Part shown: positions 21,089 to 33,016 of the stretch, in pieces
Numbering within the stretch: the first letter of the stretch is position 1
How the letters are laid out: the number at the start of each line of letters is the position of its first letter
Source: Cavia porcellus
Lineage: Eukaryota > Chordata > Mammalia > Rodentia > Caviidae
DNA length: 64,000 nucleotides
NCBI RefSeq assembly: GCF_034190915.1
Contig: NW_026947486.1
Location: forward strand, 18,006,001 to 18,070,000
Direction: 5' to 3'
Translations under genes and position numbers: made by a program
Notes under the pieces: model-generated
The model's input: the letters and a program-made list of their open reading frames with translations, nothing else
Told to the model about the DNA's origin: nothing
The model's database searches: none

Positions 21089-23758
21089 ATGTCAACAATA
21101 AGCCAATATATAATAATTATAATGATTAATGTAAATGGTCTCAATTCACCAATGAAAAGAAACAGACTGGCAGGATGGATCAAGAAACAACATCCAACCA
21201 TATGCTGTCTACAAGAAACCCATCTATCCCCAAACGAAACTAATAGACTGAAAGTTAAAGGTTGGAAAACAATACTTCATGCAAAAGGAACAAAAAAAAA
21301 TCAGGGGTAGCTATTCTGTTTGCAGACAATGTGAACTTCCAACCAAGAATGATCTGAAGGGATAAAGAAGGTCAGTACATACTAGTTAGAGGGAAACCCC
21401 AAGAGGAAGAGATAACAATCTTAACTACATATGCACCAAATTCCAGGGCACCCAGCTATACAAAGCAAGAATTAACAGAAAAGGAAAATCAACTAAGCAA
21501 TAACACAATTGTAACAGGAGACCTTAACACACCATTGACACCAAGGGACAGATCACTCAGACAGAATATCAGCAAAGAAACTACAGAACTGAATCACACC
21601 TGTGAACAAATGAACTTGATAGACATATACAGAGTGTTTCATCCAACAACATCAAAATATACATTCTTCTCAGCAATACATGGGACATTCTCTAAAACAG
21701 ATCATATATTAACCCACAGAATATATTTAAGTAAGTGAAAAAGAGCTGAAATTATCCCATGCATGTTATTGGATCATAGCACCATGAAACTAGAAATTAA
21801 TGATAAAGAGTGCTACAAAAAAAACCCACAAACAAATGGAAATTAAATAATACACACTTGAGCACTGAGTGGGTCATAGGGGAAAATGAGAAATTAAGCA
21901 ATATCTACAAGCTAATGAAAACACAAATGCAATTTACTGGAATTTGTGGGATGCAATGAAAGCAGTCCACAGAGGAAAATGTATTGCACTGAGTTCCCAT
22001 ATCAGGAAAACAGAACGAACATCAATAAACAACCTGATGCTATACCTCAAACATCTCAAAAAAAGAAGAGCAAGTCAACCCAAAGCCAAACAAAGGGAGG
22101 AAATTATAAAAATCAGAGAAGAAGATAATGCAATAGAGAATAAGAAAACAATCCAAAGAATCAAAGAGTTGGTTATTTGAAAGAATAAATAAAATTGATA
22201 AGCCCCTAGCCAAACTTATTTTAAAAAGGAAAGAAAAAATGGACAGATTCCTAGAAACATATGAACTACCAACGCTGGGTAAAGGAGATGCAAAATTATT
22301 GAACAACCCAATTTCTATTAATGAAATTGAAAATATAATTAAGCCTTTACCTACAAAAGAAGAGCCAAGGCCCAGATGGATTCACTATGGAATTCTTCAA
22401 GAAATTCAAAGAAGACTTAATGCCAACACTCCTCAAACTCTTCAAAGAAATTGAAATGGAAGCAATTCTTCATAAGTCATTCCTGAAAGCAAATATTACT
22501 CTAGTACCAAAAGCTGACAAAGACCCAACTGAAAAATAGAACTACAGGCCAATCTCCTTCATGAACATGGATGCAAAAATTCTCAATAAAATATTGGCAA
22601 ACAGGATGCAGCAAATCATCAAAAAGATTATACACCATGACCAAGTGGGATTTATCCCACGCATGCAGGGATGGTTCAACATTCATAAATCAAAAAATGT
22701 AATCCTCCATATCAATAGAACCAAAAGTAAGAATCACATTATCATTTCTATAGATACAGAAAAGCTTTTGATAAGGTCAAACACTCATTCATGATAAGAA
22801 TCTTACAGAAAATTAGAATAGATGGTCTTTACCTCAATATGATAAAGACCATCTATGACAAACCTACAGGCATCAAGATATTATATGGCCAAAAACTGAA
22901 AGCCTTTACCTTAAAATCTGGCACAAGAATAGGATGTCCCTTTTCATTGCTCCTATTTAACATAGTACTGGAAATACTAGCCAGAGCAATTAGACAAGAG
23001 AGAGATAATAAAATGAGTAAAGATAGGAAAAGAGGAAGTTAGAAGATCATTATTTGCAGACCACATGGTACTTTACATAGGAGAGCCCCAAAACTCCATG
23101 GAAAGACTCTAGATATAGTAAATAAATTCAGCAATATAGCTGGATACAAAGTCAATACTCAAAAATCAATAGCATTGCTACACTAACTACAAAATCACTG
23201 AGAGAGAAATGAGAGAAGCCACAGCATTCACACTGTCATTCAAAAAAATGAAATACTTAGGAATTAATCTCATAAAAGAATTAAAAATTTTATACAAGGA
23301 AAATTATAATACACTGAAAAAATTGAAGAGCATCTCAGAAAATGGAAAGACATCCCTTGTTCAAGGATAGGAAGAATAAATATTGTGAAAATAGCCATTC
23401 TCCCAAAACTGTTAATCAGATTCATTGCAAGCCCAATGAAAATACCAGTAACATGCCTCATAGATCTAGAGAAATCACTCCTAGGATTTATCAAGGACCA
23501 GAAGAGACCTAGAATAGCAAAGGTAATTCTAAGCAGCAAAGGCAAGGCAGGAGGCATCCCAATCCCTGACTTGAAGTTATACTTCAAGCTACTCTAATAA
23601 AAACAAGATGGTACTGGAATAAAAACAGATTTGAAGACCAATGAAATAGATTAGAAGATACAACTCCAACTACAAACATGCTCATCCAACTTATTTTTGA
23701 TAAAGGGGCCAAATATGTTCACTGGAAGAACAACAATCTCTTTAATAAATGGTGCTGG
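21089..23758 (+). pseudogene. L1 ORF2, endonuclease and reverse transcriptase part
   Basis: It starts MSTISQYIIIIMINVNGLNS at 21089. Endonuclease landmarks ([28 protein letters not shown]) lie in frame-shifted pieces to about 21740. The reverse transcriptase runs from about 22239 with [11 protein letters not shown] at 22650. The catalytic box near 23050 reads FADHM instead of FADDM, so catalysis is lost. The frame is interrupted at 23758, inside the KWCW region, by a second insertion. Confidence 0.9.
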
Positions 23759-23764
23759 TCCAGG

Positions 23765-24250
23765 GATCTGGCCATGGAGGGACTCAGGCAGCTTATTCAC
23801 CTGCCCTCTTGGTAAGCGCCTGCAGCATGGGCCAGGAAGAGAATCATCTCCCGAGATCTGGCCATGGAGGGACTCAGGCAGCTTATTCACCCACCCTCTT
23901 GGTAAGCGCCTGCAATGCAGGCCAGAAGGAGAAGAGAGCTCCTGACATCCAGCCATGGTGGGACTCCGGAAGCTTACTCACCTACCCTCTTGGTAAGCAT
24001 CTGCAACGCTGCCAGGAGGAGAACAGAGTACCAGAGATCAGGCCATGGAGGGACTCAGGCAGCTTATTCACCTGCCCTCTTGGTCATCGCCTGCAGCTCG
24101 GGCTAGGAGGAGAATCAACTCCCAAGATCCGGCCATGGAGGGACTCAGCATGTGCACCCACCCTCTTGGTAAGTTCCTGCAGCTTGGCCAGGAGGAGAAC
24201 AGAGCCCCAGAGAATTGGCCATGGAGGGACTCAGGCAGCTTATTCACTAG
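23765..24250 (+). repeat. Tandem array, six units of about 90 bp
   Basis: GGCCATGGAGGGACTC recurs near 23770, 23860, 23951 (variant), 24041, 24131 and 24217, with CAGGCAGCTTATTCACC and CCTCTTGGTAAGCGCCTGCA in most units. A 204-codon frame is open through it (23749-24363) because the period is a multiple of three and units lack stops in that frame. It may be 5'UTR monomers of the half-L1-like element or a captured minisatellite. Confidence 0.9.
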
Positions 24251-24548
24251 CCAGAGCAATTAATCACCTGCAGCTTGGGCCTGGAGGAAAACCATTACCT
24301 GTGAGCCTACTCCCAAGCACCCTTCTCCCGCCTGCCTCCTCCCCCCATAGGTACTGGGGATAGATGTTTGTCAACATCTCTTGGGAGGATGACCATATAC
24401 AGTATAGCAAATATGTGGGATTTCCTTCTATGTTCTGTTCAAAAGCATAGGCTCTTTTTACTGTTTTGTTATGTTTCTTTTGCTCTATTCAGTATTCTCA
24501 ATTGGTTTTATAATGTTCTATTTTTGGTTTGATTTCACAATACCTAAT

Positions 24549-24866
24549 TGACTGGACAAGAAACAGACCACCTATAAAGGGAGGCCCATCAGAAAAATGG
24601 CAGACTTCTCGACACAAACCATCAAGTCAAAAAGAGCCTAGACCAAAATATTCCAAGCCTTGAAAGAAAATAACCTCCATCCCAGATTGATATACCCTGA
24701 TAAACTGTCTCTAGAAATTAATGGAGAAACCAGATGTTTCCAAGACAAAGAGGAACTTCCGAAATTCTCAACCATCAATCCAACTCTACAGAGAATACTG
24801 CAGGGCATTCTAAAGAGAGAGAAAAGTACTAGGATTCCAGGAACAGTGGCAGAGAGGCCTCAATGA
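24549..24866 (+). pseudogene. Half-L1-like ORF1 C-terminal fragment
   Basis: Readable as KENNLHPRLIYPDKLSLEIN, GETRCFQDKEELPKF and NPTLQRILQGIL, the same C-terminal domain as at 18815-18980. The N-terminal and coiled-coil parts are missing. Confidence 0.88.
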
Positions 24867-25411
24867 ATGGAGCAGAAAACAGAATGAAGAAAACAATCAG
24901 ACAACTGATGGCAAAAAAAGAGCATAAGAGAAATTAGGCAGAGAAGATTTTATTCAAAATTGACATGATTGATAGTATCAAGTCTGAGAGTATAGGCAAC
25001 TACACTGAAGATGACAAGACTCTACGATACACATTCTGGTTTGGTAACTGTCAGTTTTTGAAGTTTTATACTATATATAAAGTTGTATTTTTATTAATAC
25101 TGTTATGTACTGATATATTCAATTATACTATGTCTGATGATATAGCCAATTCTATTGGAGATAACAAGTTTTAACACATTAACCATGGTAGAACTCTTTG
25201 TACAATGGTCTTATATGTTTTTTCATTTCATATGTTTATAGGAATATGTTTTGTTTTGTCTTGCTTTGTTCTGTTTCTCCCTCTAATATAGAAAGGATAG
25301 AGATACATGTTAAAACTCATGCATGTGTAGTATGTATAAACAGTTTATGAGAACTGATCTTATGACACATGATGAAATGAACAGATACTTTCAAGAAAAA
25401 GAGGCACTAAA

Positions 25412-26195
25412 ATACCCAGTGCTGATCCTGGAGGGTCATAATGTGACACCCAGCAACAGTATTATTCTTTGTTCAGAGTGATATTAGCCTGCTTGTGTTT
25501 GTTCAGTCTCAACATAATTGAAGATATGCATAACTGCATGTACGTTTAAGTGTATAGGATTTATAACCATGTTTCTACTTTTTGTTAGATAGCTGAGCAG
25601 AACAGGTTGCAATCTCTCACTGTTTGAATCCCCACTTTACATGCTCCACTTTAGTATCTTGAATAACTATTTGTAAAAAGACAATCCGTAATCATCAACT
25701 AGTTATTTCTTACTGTTAATTTTTTCTTTGAAATTATGTATTAGTTCTACCTGTTTTCTCTTTTGTTTCATCTTTCTTTAAATTAAATTTTTAAAAAAGA
25801 CACTACAGTACCCAGTGCTGATCACAGAGTGCCATGATATGAAATCTAGCAATACTATTATTCTTTGTTCAGAATGATTTTAACCTGCTTTAGTTTGTTT
25901 AATCTAAACAAAAATGAAGCTATGGATAACTGCATGTATGTTTAAGTGTATAGGCTTGACAACCATGTTACTAAGTTTTTGTTGGACAGTTGAACAGAAC
26001 TGTTTGCAGTCTTGCTGTTTGATTTCCCACTTTACATGTTCCATTTTTGTATCTTGAACAACTATTTGTAAAATGACAATATGTAAACATCAACTAGTGA
26101 TTTCTTACTGTTTATTTTTTTCTCTGCACGTGTGTATTATTTCTACCTATTTTCTGTTTTGTTTCATCTTTCTTTAAATAAAATTTTTTAAAAAA
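25412..26195 (+). repeat. 393-bp tandem duplication in LINE 3'UTR
   Basis: ACCCAGTGCTGATC at 25416 recurs at 25809, and the two copies run in parallel. Shared blocks are TATTATTCTTTGTTCAGA, ATAACTGCATGTAYGTTTAA, CCCACTTTACATGYTCCA and TTTGTTTCATCTTTCTTTAA. By eye they are mostly alike, with scattered differences, so the duplication is not recent. Confidence 0.88.
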
Positions 26196-26199
26196 CAAA

Positions 26200-27050
26200 A
26201 AAATATTAAAACTGAAACTCTAAATCTGTTTGAAGACAAACCAGGTAAAGATCTTGAAGACATAGGAGTAGGTAGAGAATTCATGAACAGGAATCAAACC
26301 GCACAGGAAATACTTCCCAGAATCAATAACTGAGATCACATCTTATTAAAGAGTTTCTGCATGTAGAAAGAAATCTCCAGCATAGTGAAAAGAAAACTCA
26401 CAAACTGGGAAAAAATCTGTGTGAACTGTCCCTCAGACAAAGGACTTCTGTCTAACACATAAAAAGAATTTTTAAAAATCAGACCCCCGAAATTGAAAGA
26501 CCCAATCCAAAAGTAGGCATCTGAGATGAATACACAGTTCTCAGATGAAGAAATACAAATGGCAAATAAATATATGAAAAAACGTTCATAATCATTAGTC
26601 ATTACAGAAATGCAAATTAAAATAACAGTTGAGATTCCATCTCACTCCTGAAAGAATGGCCAGGATCAAGAAAACCACCAACAACAAATGCTGTAGAGGC
26701 TGTGGAGAAAAAGAGAGTCTTCTGAACTGTTGGTTGGAATGTAGACTGGTGCAATCACTGTAGAGGTCAGTCTGGAGATTCCTCAAAAAGCTAGGATTGG
26801 AAGTCCCATTTGACTCAGCTATTCCACTTCTAGGCATATTCCCCAAAGAACTGAAAACATCATACCACAGTGATACACGTGCACCCATGTTTATAGCAGC
26901 ACAATTTGCAATGGCCAGATCTTGGAAACAACCTACATGTCCATCAACTGAAGAATGAATTTAAAAATTGTGATATTTTTATACAGTGGAGTACTACTCA
27001 GCTATAAAGAATGATCACATTGAGATATTTCTAAATAAAGGGATGCACCT
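26200..27050 (+). pseudogene. L1 ORF2 C-terminal part (continuation)
   Basis: It picks up at ATATTAAAACTGAAACTCTA and runs through the cysteine-rich end (TGCTGTAGAGGCTGTGGAGA near 26688) to the TACTACTCAGCTATAAAGAA block near 26990. It is parallel to 910-1740 and 47775-48580. Confidence 0.88.
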
Positions 27051-27700
27051 TGAGAACATACTCATAAGTGAAATAAATCAAACTCACGTGTATAAATACC
27101 ATATAGTCTCCCTAGTGTAAGAAATGGTAAGAGTACCTAAGATTTCATGATAATCATGATTCTCCATTACATTGCTTTGAAGCCTTATAATCTTTTCATT
27201 CATTAGTTGGAATGTTTTTATTCTATTTTGTTTCATTTTATTATGTGTGATGGTATGAACAGCTATTTTGAAGAAAACAACACATTATAATAGCCAGTGC
27301 TAATTTAATATAATCATGCTTTGAAGTCCTGCCACACTTTTGTTCTTCTGTTTCCATTGGTTCTATCACATTGTGTCTTATTGGATTTTAATATGTGTGA
27401 TAGTAGAAATAATTTTTATGGGAAATGAGACAATATGGAGGCCATTGTTTATTTTCTGTTATTTTGGTTCTGAATGCGCTGTAATTGTTTCATTCTCTTG
27501 AATGGTTTTATATTATTTTGTTATGTTTGATACTATTGTATGTGAAGGTATGTTCAACTATTTCAAAGAAAGAGACATTATGGTATCTACTGTTAGTATA
27601 CGCTTCTCTTGTTGAAAGTGCTGTGTTGCTTACATTGTTCTGTTCTGATCTGCTTTGCTATGTCTACCTTTATCTTAATCTCTTTAAAATAAAGAAAAAA
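27051..27700 (+). other. L1 3'UTR and A-rich tail
   Basis: It has the same roughly 145-bp-unit 3'UTR as at 1.84-2.42 kb and ends CTCTTTAAAATAAAGAAAAA. Confidence 0.85.
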
Positions 27701-27924
27701 GGTGTAACTTTTCACTTAGCAATCCAATTATTTAAATAGGGGATAACCATAGTTTGTGTACTTTTTCATTAATTTTTATAGGACAACAGGAAATATACAT
27801 AAATTTAACAAATATAATTCCCTGCCTAAATTGACTGATTGAAATGACACCTATTTGCAACATTTGGGATAATATGTAAACTAATGTGCTCTCCAAGTGA
27901 CATTCAGGGTAAAACTGTTAAATG

Positions 27925-28015
27925 ATTAAATTAAAGATCTTGAGATGAGATTATCTTTGATTATTTGAATGAGCCCTAAATCCACTGACAAGTGTCCTTA
28001 TAAGAAACATAGGAG
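27925..28015 (+). mobile_element. Old MaLR/MLT-like LTR, right fragment
   Basis: TTAAAGATCTTGAGATGAGA, AGCCCTAAATCCACTGACAA and GTGTCCTTATAAGAAACATA continue the repeat cut at 15655. The 220 bp just upstream (27701-27924) is unassigned. Confidence 0.6.
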
Positions 28016-28020
28016 AAAAA

Positions 28021-28165
28021 CAGTTCATTTTTCCCCCACAATCCCTCGAGCATTTGTTAATGATTGATTTCTTGAAGATAGTAATTCTTTCTGGACTGAG
28101 ATGAAATCTCAATGCTGTTTTAATTTGCAGTTCTCAAATGACCAATGATATGAACATTTTTTCAT
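28021..28165 (-). mobile_element. L1 ORF2 3' fragment, antisense
   Basis: It parallels 9250-9390: a CCACAATCCCTCGAGCATTTG block, TCTTTCTGGACTGAGATGAA, and CAATGATATGAACATTTTTT. On the minus strand it encodes the cysteine-rich ORF2 end, diverged. Confidence 0.78.
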
Positions 28166-28199
28166 GTCACCTCCACTTGAAGGATCATAAGGTTTCTGG

Positions 28200-31100
28200 A
28201 GAACTGACTTGCTTCAGTCTGAACCTCTGCTTTCACTCTTCAATGATGATGAATAGAACAGACTGGGATACATAAAACTAGGACCCTGGGAGCCCACAGT
28301 CATCACCAAAATTGGAGGAAAACCAATGACTTTTATGGTAGATAGCAGAACTAAAGTTTCCATTGTCACCCAACTTGTTGCCCTCTTGACTTCTCAATGA
28401 ATCCAAGTGGTGGGGGCCACTCACACAGAAAAGAGGTTCTGTCAGAGTAGATCTTGTGAGGTTTGAGGTCATCTCATCAAAGATGAATTCCCACATATGC
28501 ATGAATCCCCTTACTAGGCTGAGACTGCCTCTCAACATTGAGCCACCATCTCCTTTATCCCAAATAGGCCAGTCTGTCTGTCACTCAACCCCCATCTGGA
28601 CCTGATCATGACTCTGATGTCTCCTTGTAATGATGAATGACATCTTTACCAAATCAGATAACATTCTGCTCACAATCCAGACGTCCTGAAGATGTCAATT
28701 ACAGAGCTCTGGGCAGGAGACTCATCTCTGAGGCTAATCATTAACCTTACCCTCTTCTACTTGCACTCAATGTGGGGGCCAATCCTGTTGCTGTCAAACA
28801 GTATCCCATGTCTCAGGAGGCCCACCTTGGGATTCAACTTTACATTGGCAAGCTGAAACAAAATAGAATCTTAGTAGAGTGCCATTCACCTTGAACACTC
28901 CCCTGTTTCCAGTGAAAAAACCAAATGGAGACTATCACCTGGTCCAAAATCTCCATGTTATCAATACAGCCATGGTAACTTTACATTCTACTGTTCAAAA
29001 TCCCTATGCATACTTGGGTTTGCTATCTTGTGTTCTTGTTCATACGTCTGGATCTGAAAGATGCTTTCTTCTGCCTATGAGTAGTACTTACAAGCCAACC
29101 CCTTTTTTTCCCAGAACAGGATGAAAGGGACAACTCACCTGGACTCACCTGCCTCAGGGTATCAAGAGCTCCCCCAGCATCTCTGAGGAAGCATTAGCCA
29201 CAGACCTAGCAAATTTTAGACATAAAGACTTCCAATACACCCTCCTGCAGTATGTAGATGTCATACTGTTATGCAGCCAAAAAGAGACAAATTTCTGGAG
29301 AGGTACACAGACCCTCCTTGGCCACCTGTTAACAGCTGGTTGTAAAGTATTTTGAAAGAAGGCCTAAATATGTAAATTACAGCTATGTTACCTGAGATTT
29401 GATATGGAGAGGGATACAGAAGCCTGGGACCAGAAAGAAAAGTAGTTATATGCTCTTTTCCATGACCAGATTATAAAAAGCTGCTCTGGGAGTTCCTGGA
29501 AACTGCAAGATTTTGCAGGATCTGGATATCCAGATTCACTGGGAAAGCAAAACTATTATTATGGCATGTTTATAGGTACAGGAACTAAAACAGAAGTCTC
29601 CATTTGGACTTTTGAACAAATTGAGACATTCCAAGGCTTAAAAAAGACACTCTCACTGCCTTGGCATTAGGTATTCCTGATGTGACTCACCCCATTTAAC
29701 CTGTTTGTAGATGAGAGAAAATATGTAGCCTTGGGAGTCCTTACTCAAAAAGCTGGACCTTGGGAAAGACCCATTGCCTACCTATCAAAGACATTGGACC
29801 CAGTAACAAAAGGATGGGCTTCATATTTGTGTTCTCTAGCAGCCACAGCCCTCCTTATCTGGGAGGTGAACAGACTCTGGGACAAAAACTTGACAGTCCA
29901 GTTTCTACATGTTGTTCTAGAGCTATTAAACAGTCAGGGACACCACTGGCTTTCAAACAGCCATTTCACCCAGTATCAGAGACTGCTTGTTGAAAATCCC
30001 TGATTTATGTTTCAGCTTATTAAAAATCTAAACTCACCCACCTACTTGTTCAACAAGCTCGGACCTCCAGACCATGACTGCCTCATCCTGACTAACAAAC
30101 TTTTCAACAGTAGACCCAAGCTTCAGATAGTACCTGACCAATGTCGAGTATACCTTATTCACAAATGAATCAGGGACAGAAAGCAACCATCTGGCTATGT
30201 TGTTGTTACTACCAAAGAGGCGCCCTTAGCCTGACCATTTCCCCAAAATTGGTCTGCTCAGTAGACCAAACTCTGGGCACTCATTCAGTCCCAAAACTGG
30301 GAAAAAGATTAAAAGATCAACACACACACTGATTCAAGGAAAACCTTTGGCATTATCCATATCCACAGGATGTTATTATACAAGGAATGTGGACTCCCAA
30401 CAGCAGAAGAAAGACAGATTAAGAATAAATGAAATCTCTCAGCTTCTGACTGCAATTCAGAAACCTAAAATGGTTGCCATTATCCATTGCAAGGTACACC
30501 AAATAGTAAAGGATACTATTACCCTTAGCAATCACAAGGCAGATGAGGCCACCAAATTGGCAGCAGAAAGTTCTACGTGGGGATCAAATGATTTTGTACA
30601 AAACATGGAAGCCATACACGAGATGCCCCTAAAACTGTTGTTAGCCTCTGTAGTGAGCCTCTTCAAGTGGGAAGAAATCAAATGGGGACAACAAGAAGGA
30701 GCACAAATGGGCCCAAAAGGTCTTTGGACATTACCAGATTACCAGGAGATAATTCCCCTAATCTTAGTTTATGCTCTTGTGAAATGTCATCATGATATCA
30801 TGAATGGAGGAAAACTGCTATGAATTGGCTTCTGGGCCACTACTATTACATTGCAAATTTAGCCTCAAACTATGCCTCTGTGAGAGATGTCAAGTCTGTG
30901 CAAGAACTGAACAGTCCTCTGGGCCTAGACCTCTGTCTGGCATTCAACATGCTGTACTCTCCCTTTCCAAGAGCTTACAAATAGATTTTAGAGAAATCAT
31001 GCCATGCAGGAGTTACAAATCTCCTGGTACCTGTTTGTACTTATTCTGGGTGGCCAGAGGCATTTCCCACCAAAATAGAGAAGGCAATTGAGGGCCAGGG

Positions 31101-31420
31101 ATTTGGCTCAGTGGTGTACGCACCTGTCTGAAAAGAATGATGTCATGAGTTGGATCCCCAGTACCAAAAAAAAAAAAGAAAGAAAAGAAAAGAAAGAAAA
31201 GGCAATTGAAGTCTGTAGAGTACTGTTAAGAGAAATAATTCTCAGATATAACCCTTCACCATAGGCAGTGATAATGAACTGGCATCTATAGCAGAAATAA
31301 TCCAGAAACTAGCAAAAGAATTAAAAATCAGAGTTCTGGAAAAGCTAAAAGAGTGAATAGAACCCTAAAATCAGTCTTAACCAAATACCATCAAGTAAAG
31401 AGACATCATCCAGATGATTG
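28200..31420 (+). pseudogene. Old gammaretrovirus-like ERV: protease-polymerase remains
   Basis: The domain order is retroviral. A degenerate aspartic protease appears near 28320 (TFMVDSRTKVSIVTQ, with the active-site D-T/S-G changed to DSR). A reverse transcriptase follows at 28870-29340 (NTPLFPVKKPNGDY; LPQGIKSSPS; QYVDVILLC, where the YVDD box has lost an aspartate). RNase H begins at 29731 (GVLTQKAGPWERPIAYLSKT), with integrase remains at 30840-31400, including a DNE-like segment near 31275. The LTQK-GPW-RP-AYLSK wording is characteristic of gamma/class I ERVs. Many stops and frameshifts mark it as old and inactive. No 5' LTR or gag was seen; the 5' end is truncated. An ID SINE is inserted at 31092-31198. 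Confidence 0.85.
31092..31198 (+). mobile_element. ID-type SINE with 11-bp target duplication
   Basis: GGGCCAGGGATTTGGCTCAG, a GTGTACGCACCTGTCTG segment and GTTGGATCCCCAGTACC form an ID core, followed by an A-rich (AAAGAAAAG)n tail. AAGGCAATTGA flanks it at 31081-31091 and 31199-31209, so this is a precise insertion into the old ERV integrase. Confidence 0.92.
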
Positions 31421-31429
31421 CTGGTAAGC

Positions 31430-32415
31430 CTGTCCAGACAAGCCAGCTCCCTTAAAGACAACCTTGAGGAAACAACACACTAAAAGCCCTGCTCTCACTA
31501 CTCCAGAGGCTGGTGAGTCCACACATGGCTAAAGATTGAATGAACATCATACACCAGAGTACCTGTCTTAACAGACACATGTTCTGCTACCTAGTATGTC
31601 TATTAGTTACCCTCCTCTTATTTATCTTGGTGCTTGCTGCAGGACTCTGGGGTGTATCCCCAGAGAACTGGAAAACATCCCACAAAGTCATCTTCACTCT
31701 TTTCTATATTAGCATAACTACTGGACTGAGTACTTTAAATTGTCTTTCTTAGTTTTAATGTACTGCTACTCTGCCTGGTTTCTACTTCCTTATCTCTTAT
31801 TAATTTCAATGTTCACATTCACTCTCTGAATCACATCTCTGACAGATTGGGAACCCTGTCAAAAATCTACTTTAGTTCTTTCTTATTATATAAATATAAT
31901 TCTTGGGTTACTTACTTTTAGCTGCCTAAACCAAAATTAAAATGACTCCCCTATAGATAATATGTTTAAGCTTACTAGGAGCATATAGAAAAGGAGAATA
32001 TTGGGAATTCCAAGTCTGCCTAGGGTAGGAGAGGACTCAATTCCTCCTCAACCATACTAAATGGGGTGCCTATCAGCCCAACGTGACCTTATATCTTGAT
32101 GCCTGTCCCAATGATCAGACTAATGAATACTATACAAGGTGTGGTGACCTAAGTTGGGAAGGCTTACAGAACCAATAATAAAATATCATCGTTGGCAAGC
32201 ATGCCCACTCCAAAATAGCAACATCCCCTTTGATATGTGTAGTAATATACACTCCTGGTACTGTAGCATTTGGAGCTGTGCCAATATATATTGGCCCAGA
32301 AGGGAAAAATGATGGGATGCAAATGTATGGAAAAACTCTCCCTACAAAGGAGGACCTCCCCTTACTCAGACCTAGCCCCTTTAGTTGCATGAAGGGCATC
32401 TATAATCCTGTCTAG
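31430..32415 (+). pseudogene. Old ERV env, 5' half
   Basis: A hydrophobic leader-like stretch is encoded near 31590-31680 (LVCLLVTLLLFILVLAAGLW), followed by degenerate surface-protein sequence to the AT-repeat. Frames are broken. The env continues beyond the young provirus at about 39856, so this reading relies on context as much as motifs. Confidence 0.6.

Positions 32416-32417
<2 letters not shown>

Positions 32418-32459
<42 letters not shown>
32418..32459. repeat. (AT)n microsatellite
   Basis: A pure AT run in the old ERV env, next to a further 105 bp of TA-rich sequence that leads into the young provirus. A matching AT run follows the provirus at 39808-39855. Confidence 0.95.
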
Positions 32460-32463
<4 letters not shown>

Positions 32464-32564
32464 AATGTGTATGTAATATATAATATACATTATATTATAA
32501 TATATATTCTAATATAGTACAGTATAGTATAATATAACATAGTTATATATACATTATATATAGG

Positions 32565-32570
32565 GATATA
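32565..32570. repeat. Target-site duplication of young provirus (left)
   Basis: GATATA precedes the TG of the left LTR, and GATATA follows the CA of the right LTR at 39808-39813. A 6-bp duplication is typical of betaretroviral integration. The AT-rich context lowers the specificity a little. Confidence 0.85.
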
Positions 32571-33016
32571 TGCGCCGCGCGGCCTCTGAACCCCCGACCG
32601 GCAGGGGAACTGACTCACACGACACACCAGAATGCAGAGACAGAGGTCGCGTTTATTGACTCTCCACACAGGTCGTCCCCGGAACGTTCCTCCCTGATCG
32701 GACTCTCCAGTGGGGCTCTCTCTGTTGAGTAACCCCGCGTAGTCCTCCACTCTCTATGGTCTGCGTGTCTTCTCTTTTTCTCTACCTCCTGCTCTGTCCT
32801 TATATCTATAGTCCTGTCCTATAGGGTAACAAGGCGTGGCAAAGTCTGATTGGGGGACATCAGCTGTAGCTAGGCAGAAGCTGAGGGTAAGAATACGGAA
32901 GTAGGAAACGGGCGCCATCTTGGCATCATTCGATGGGAGGGGTAATCTACTGAAGGCTTCGCTCTTTCCTACAGGCCTCATCTGCTTAGGCAGGTCCTCT
33001 GGCTCGGCTCCCGACA
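32571..33016 (-). repeat. 3' LTR of young provirus (446 bp)
   Basis: Read on the minus strand it begins TGTCGGGAGCCG and ends GCGGCGCA. It has an AATAAA polyadenylation signal (complement of 32652-32657), a CCAAT box, a GATATAAGG TATA-like box and a YY1-like motif CCAAGATGGCGCC. It is base-for-base the same as the right LTR by my reading. Confidence 0.97.

Larger units (their letters stand above)
23759..26199 (+). mobile_element. Second half-L1-like element, rearranged, inside L1 ORF2
   Basis: A roughly 90-bp tandem array (23765-24250) is followed by a 3'UTR-like T-rich stretch, an ORF1 C-terminal fragment (24549-24860) and the same ORF1-to-3'UTR junction as the element at 17-20.7 kb. The shared junction is CCAGGAACAGTGGCAGAGAG, then CCTCAATGAA at 24838, compared with 19000. 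The 3'UTR carries a 393-bp tandem duplication. About 110 bp of the host L1 is missing at the insertion point (compare 820-920), suggesting a target deletion or later rearrangement. Confidence 0.72.
15656..27700 (+). mobile_element. Full-length L1, sense, with two nested insertions
   Basis: Removing the inserts at 17165-20737 and 23759-26199 leaves about 6.0 kb in L1 order: monomeric 5'UTR (15656-16414), ORF1 (16415-17164 plus 20738-21060), ORF2 (21089-23758 plus 26200 to about 27050) and a 3'UTR ending in AAATAAAGAAAAAA near 27690. Both frames are mutated, and the reverse transcriptase box reads FADHM. Flanking halves of an older LTR-like repeat (15555-15655 and 27925-28015) show the pre-insertion locus. 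The exact 5' end is uncertain by tens of bases. Confidence 0.85.

Noticed and set aside
23749..24363. 204-codon open frame through the 90-bp array
   Set aside because: The frame is a by-product of a tandem repeat whose unit lacks stops; no protein family recognised. Kept only as a repeat and a finding.
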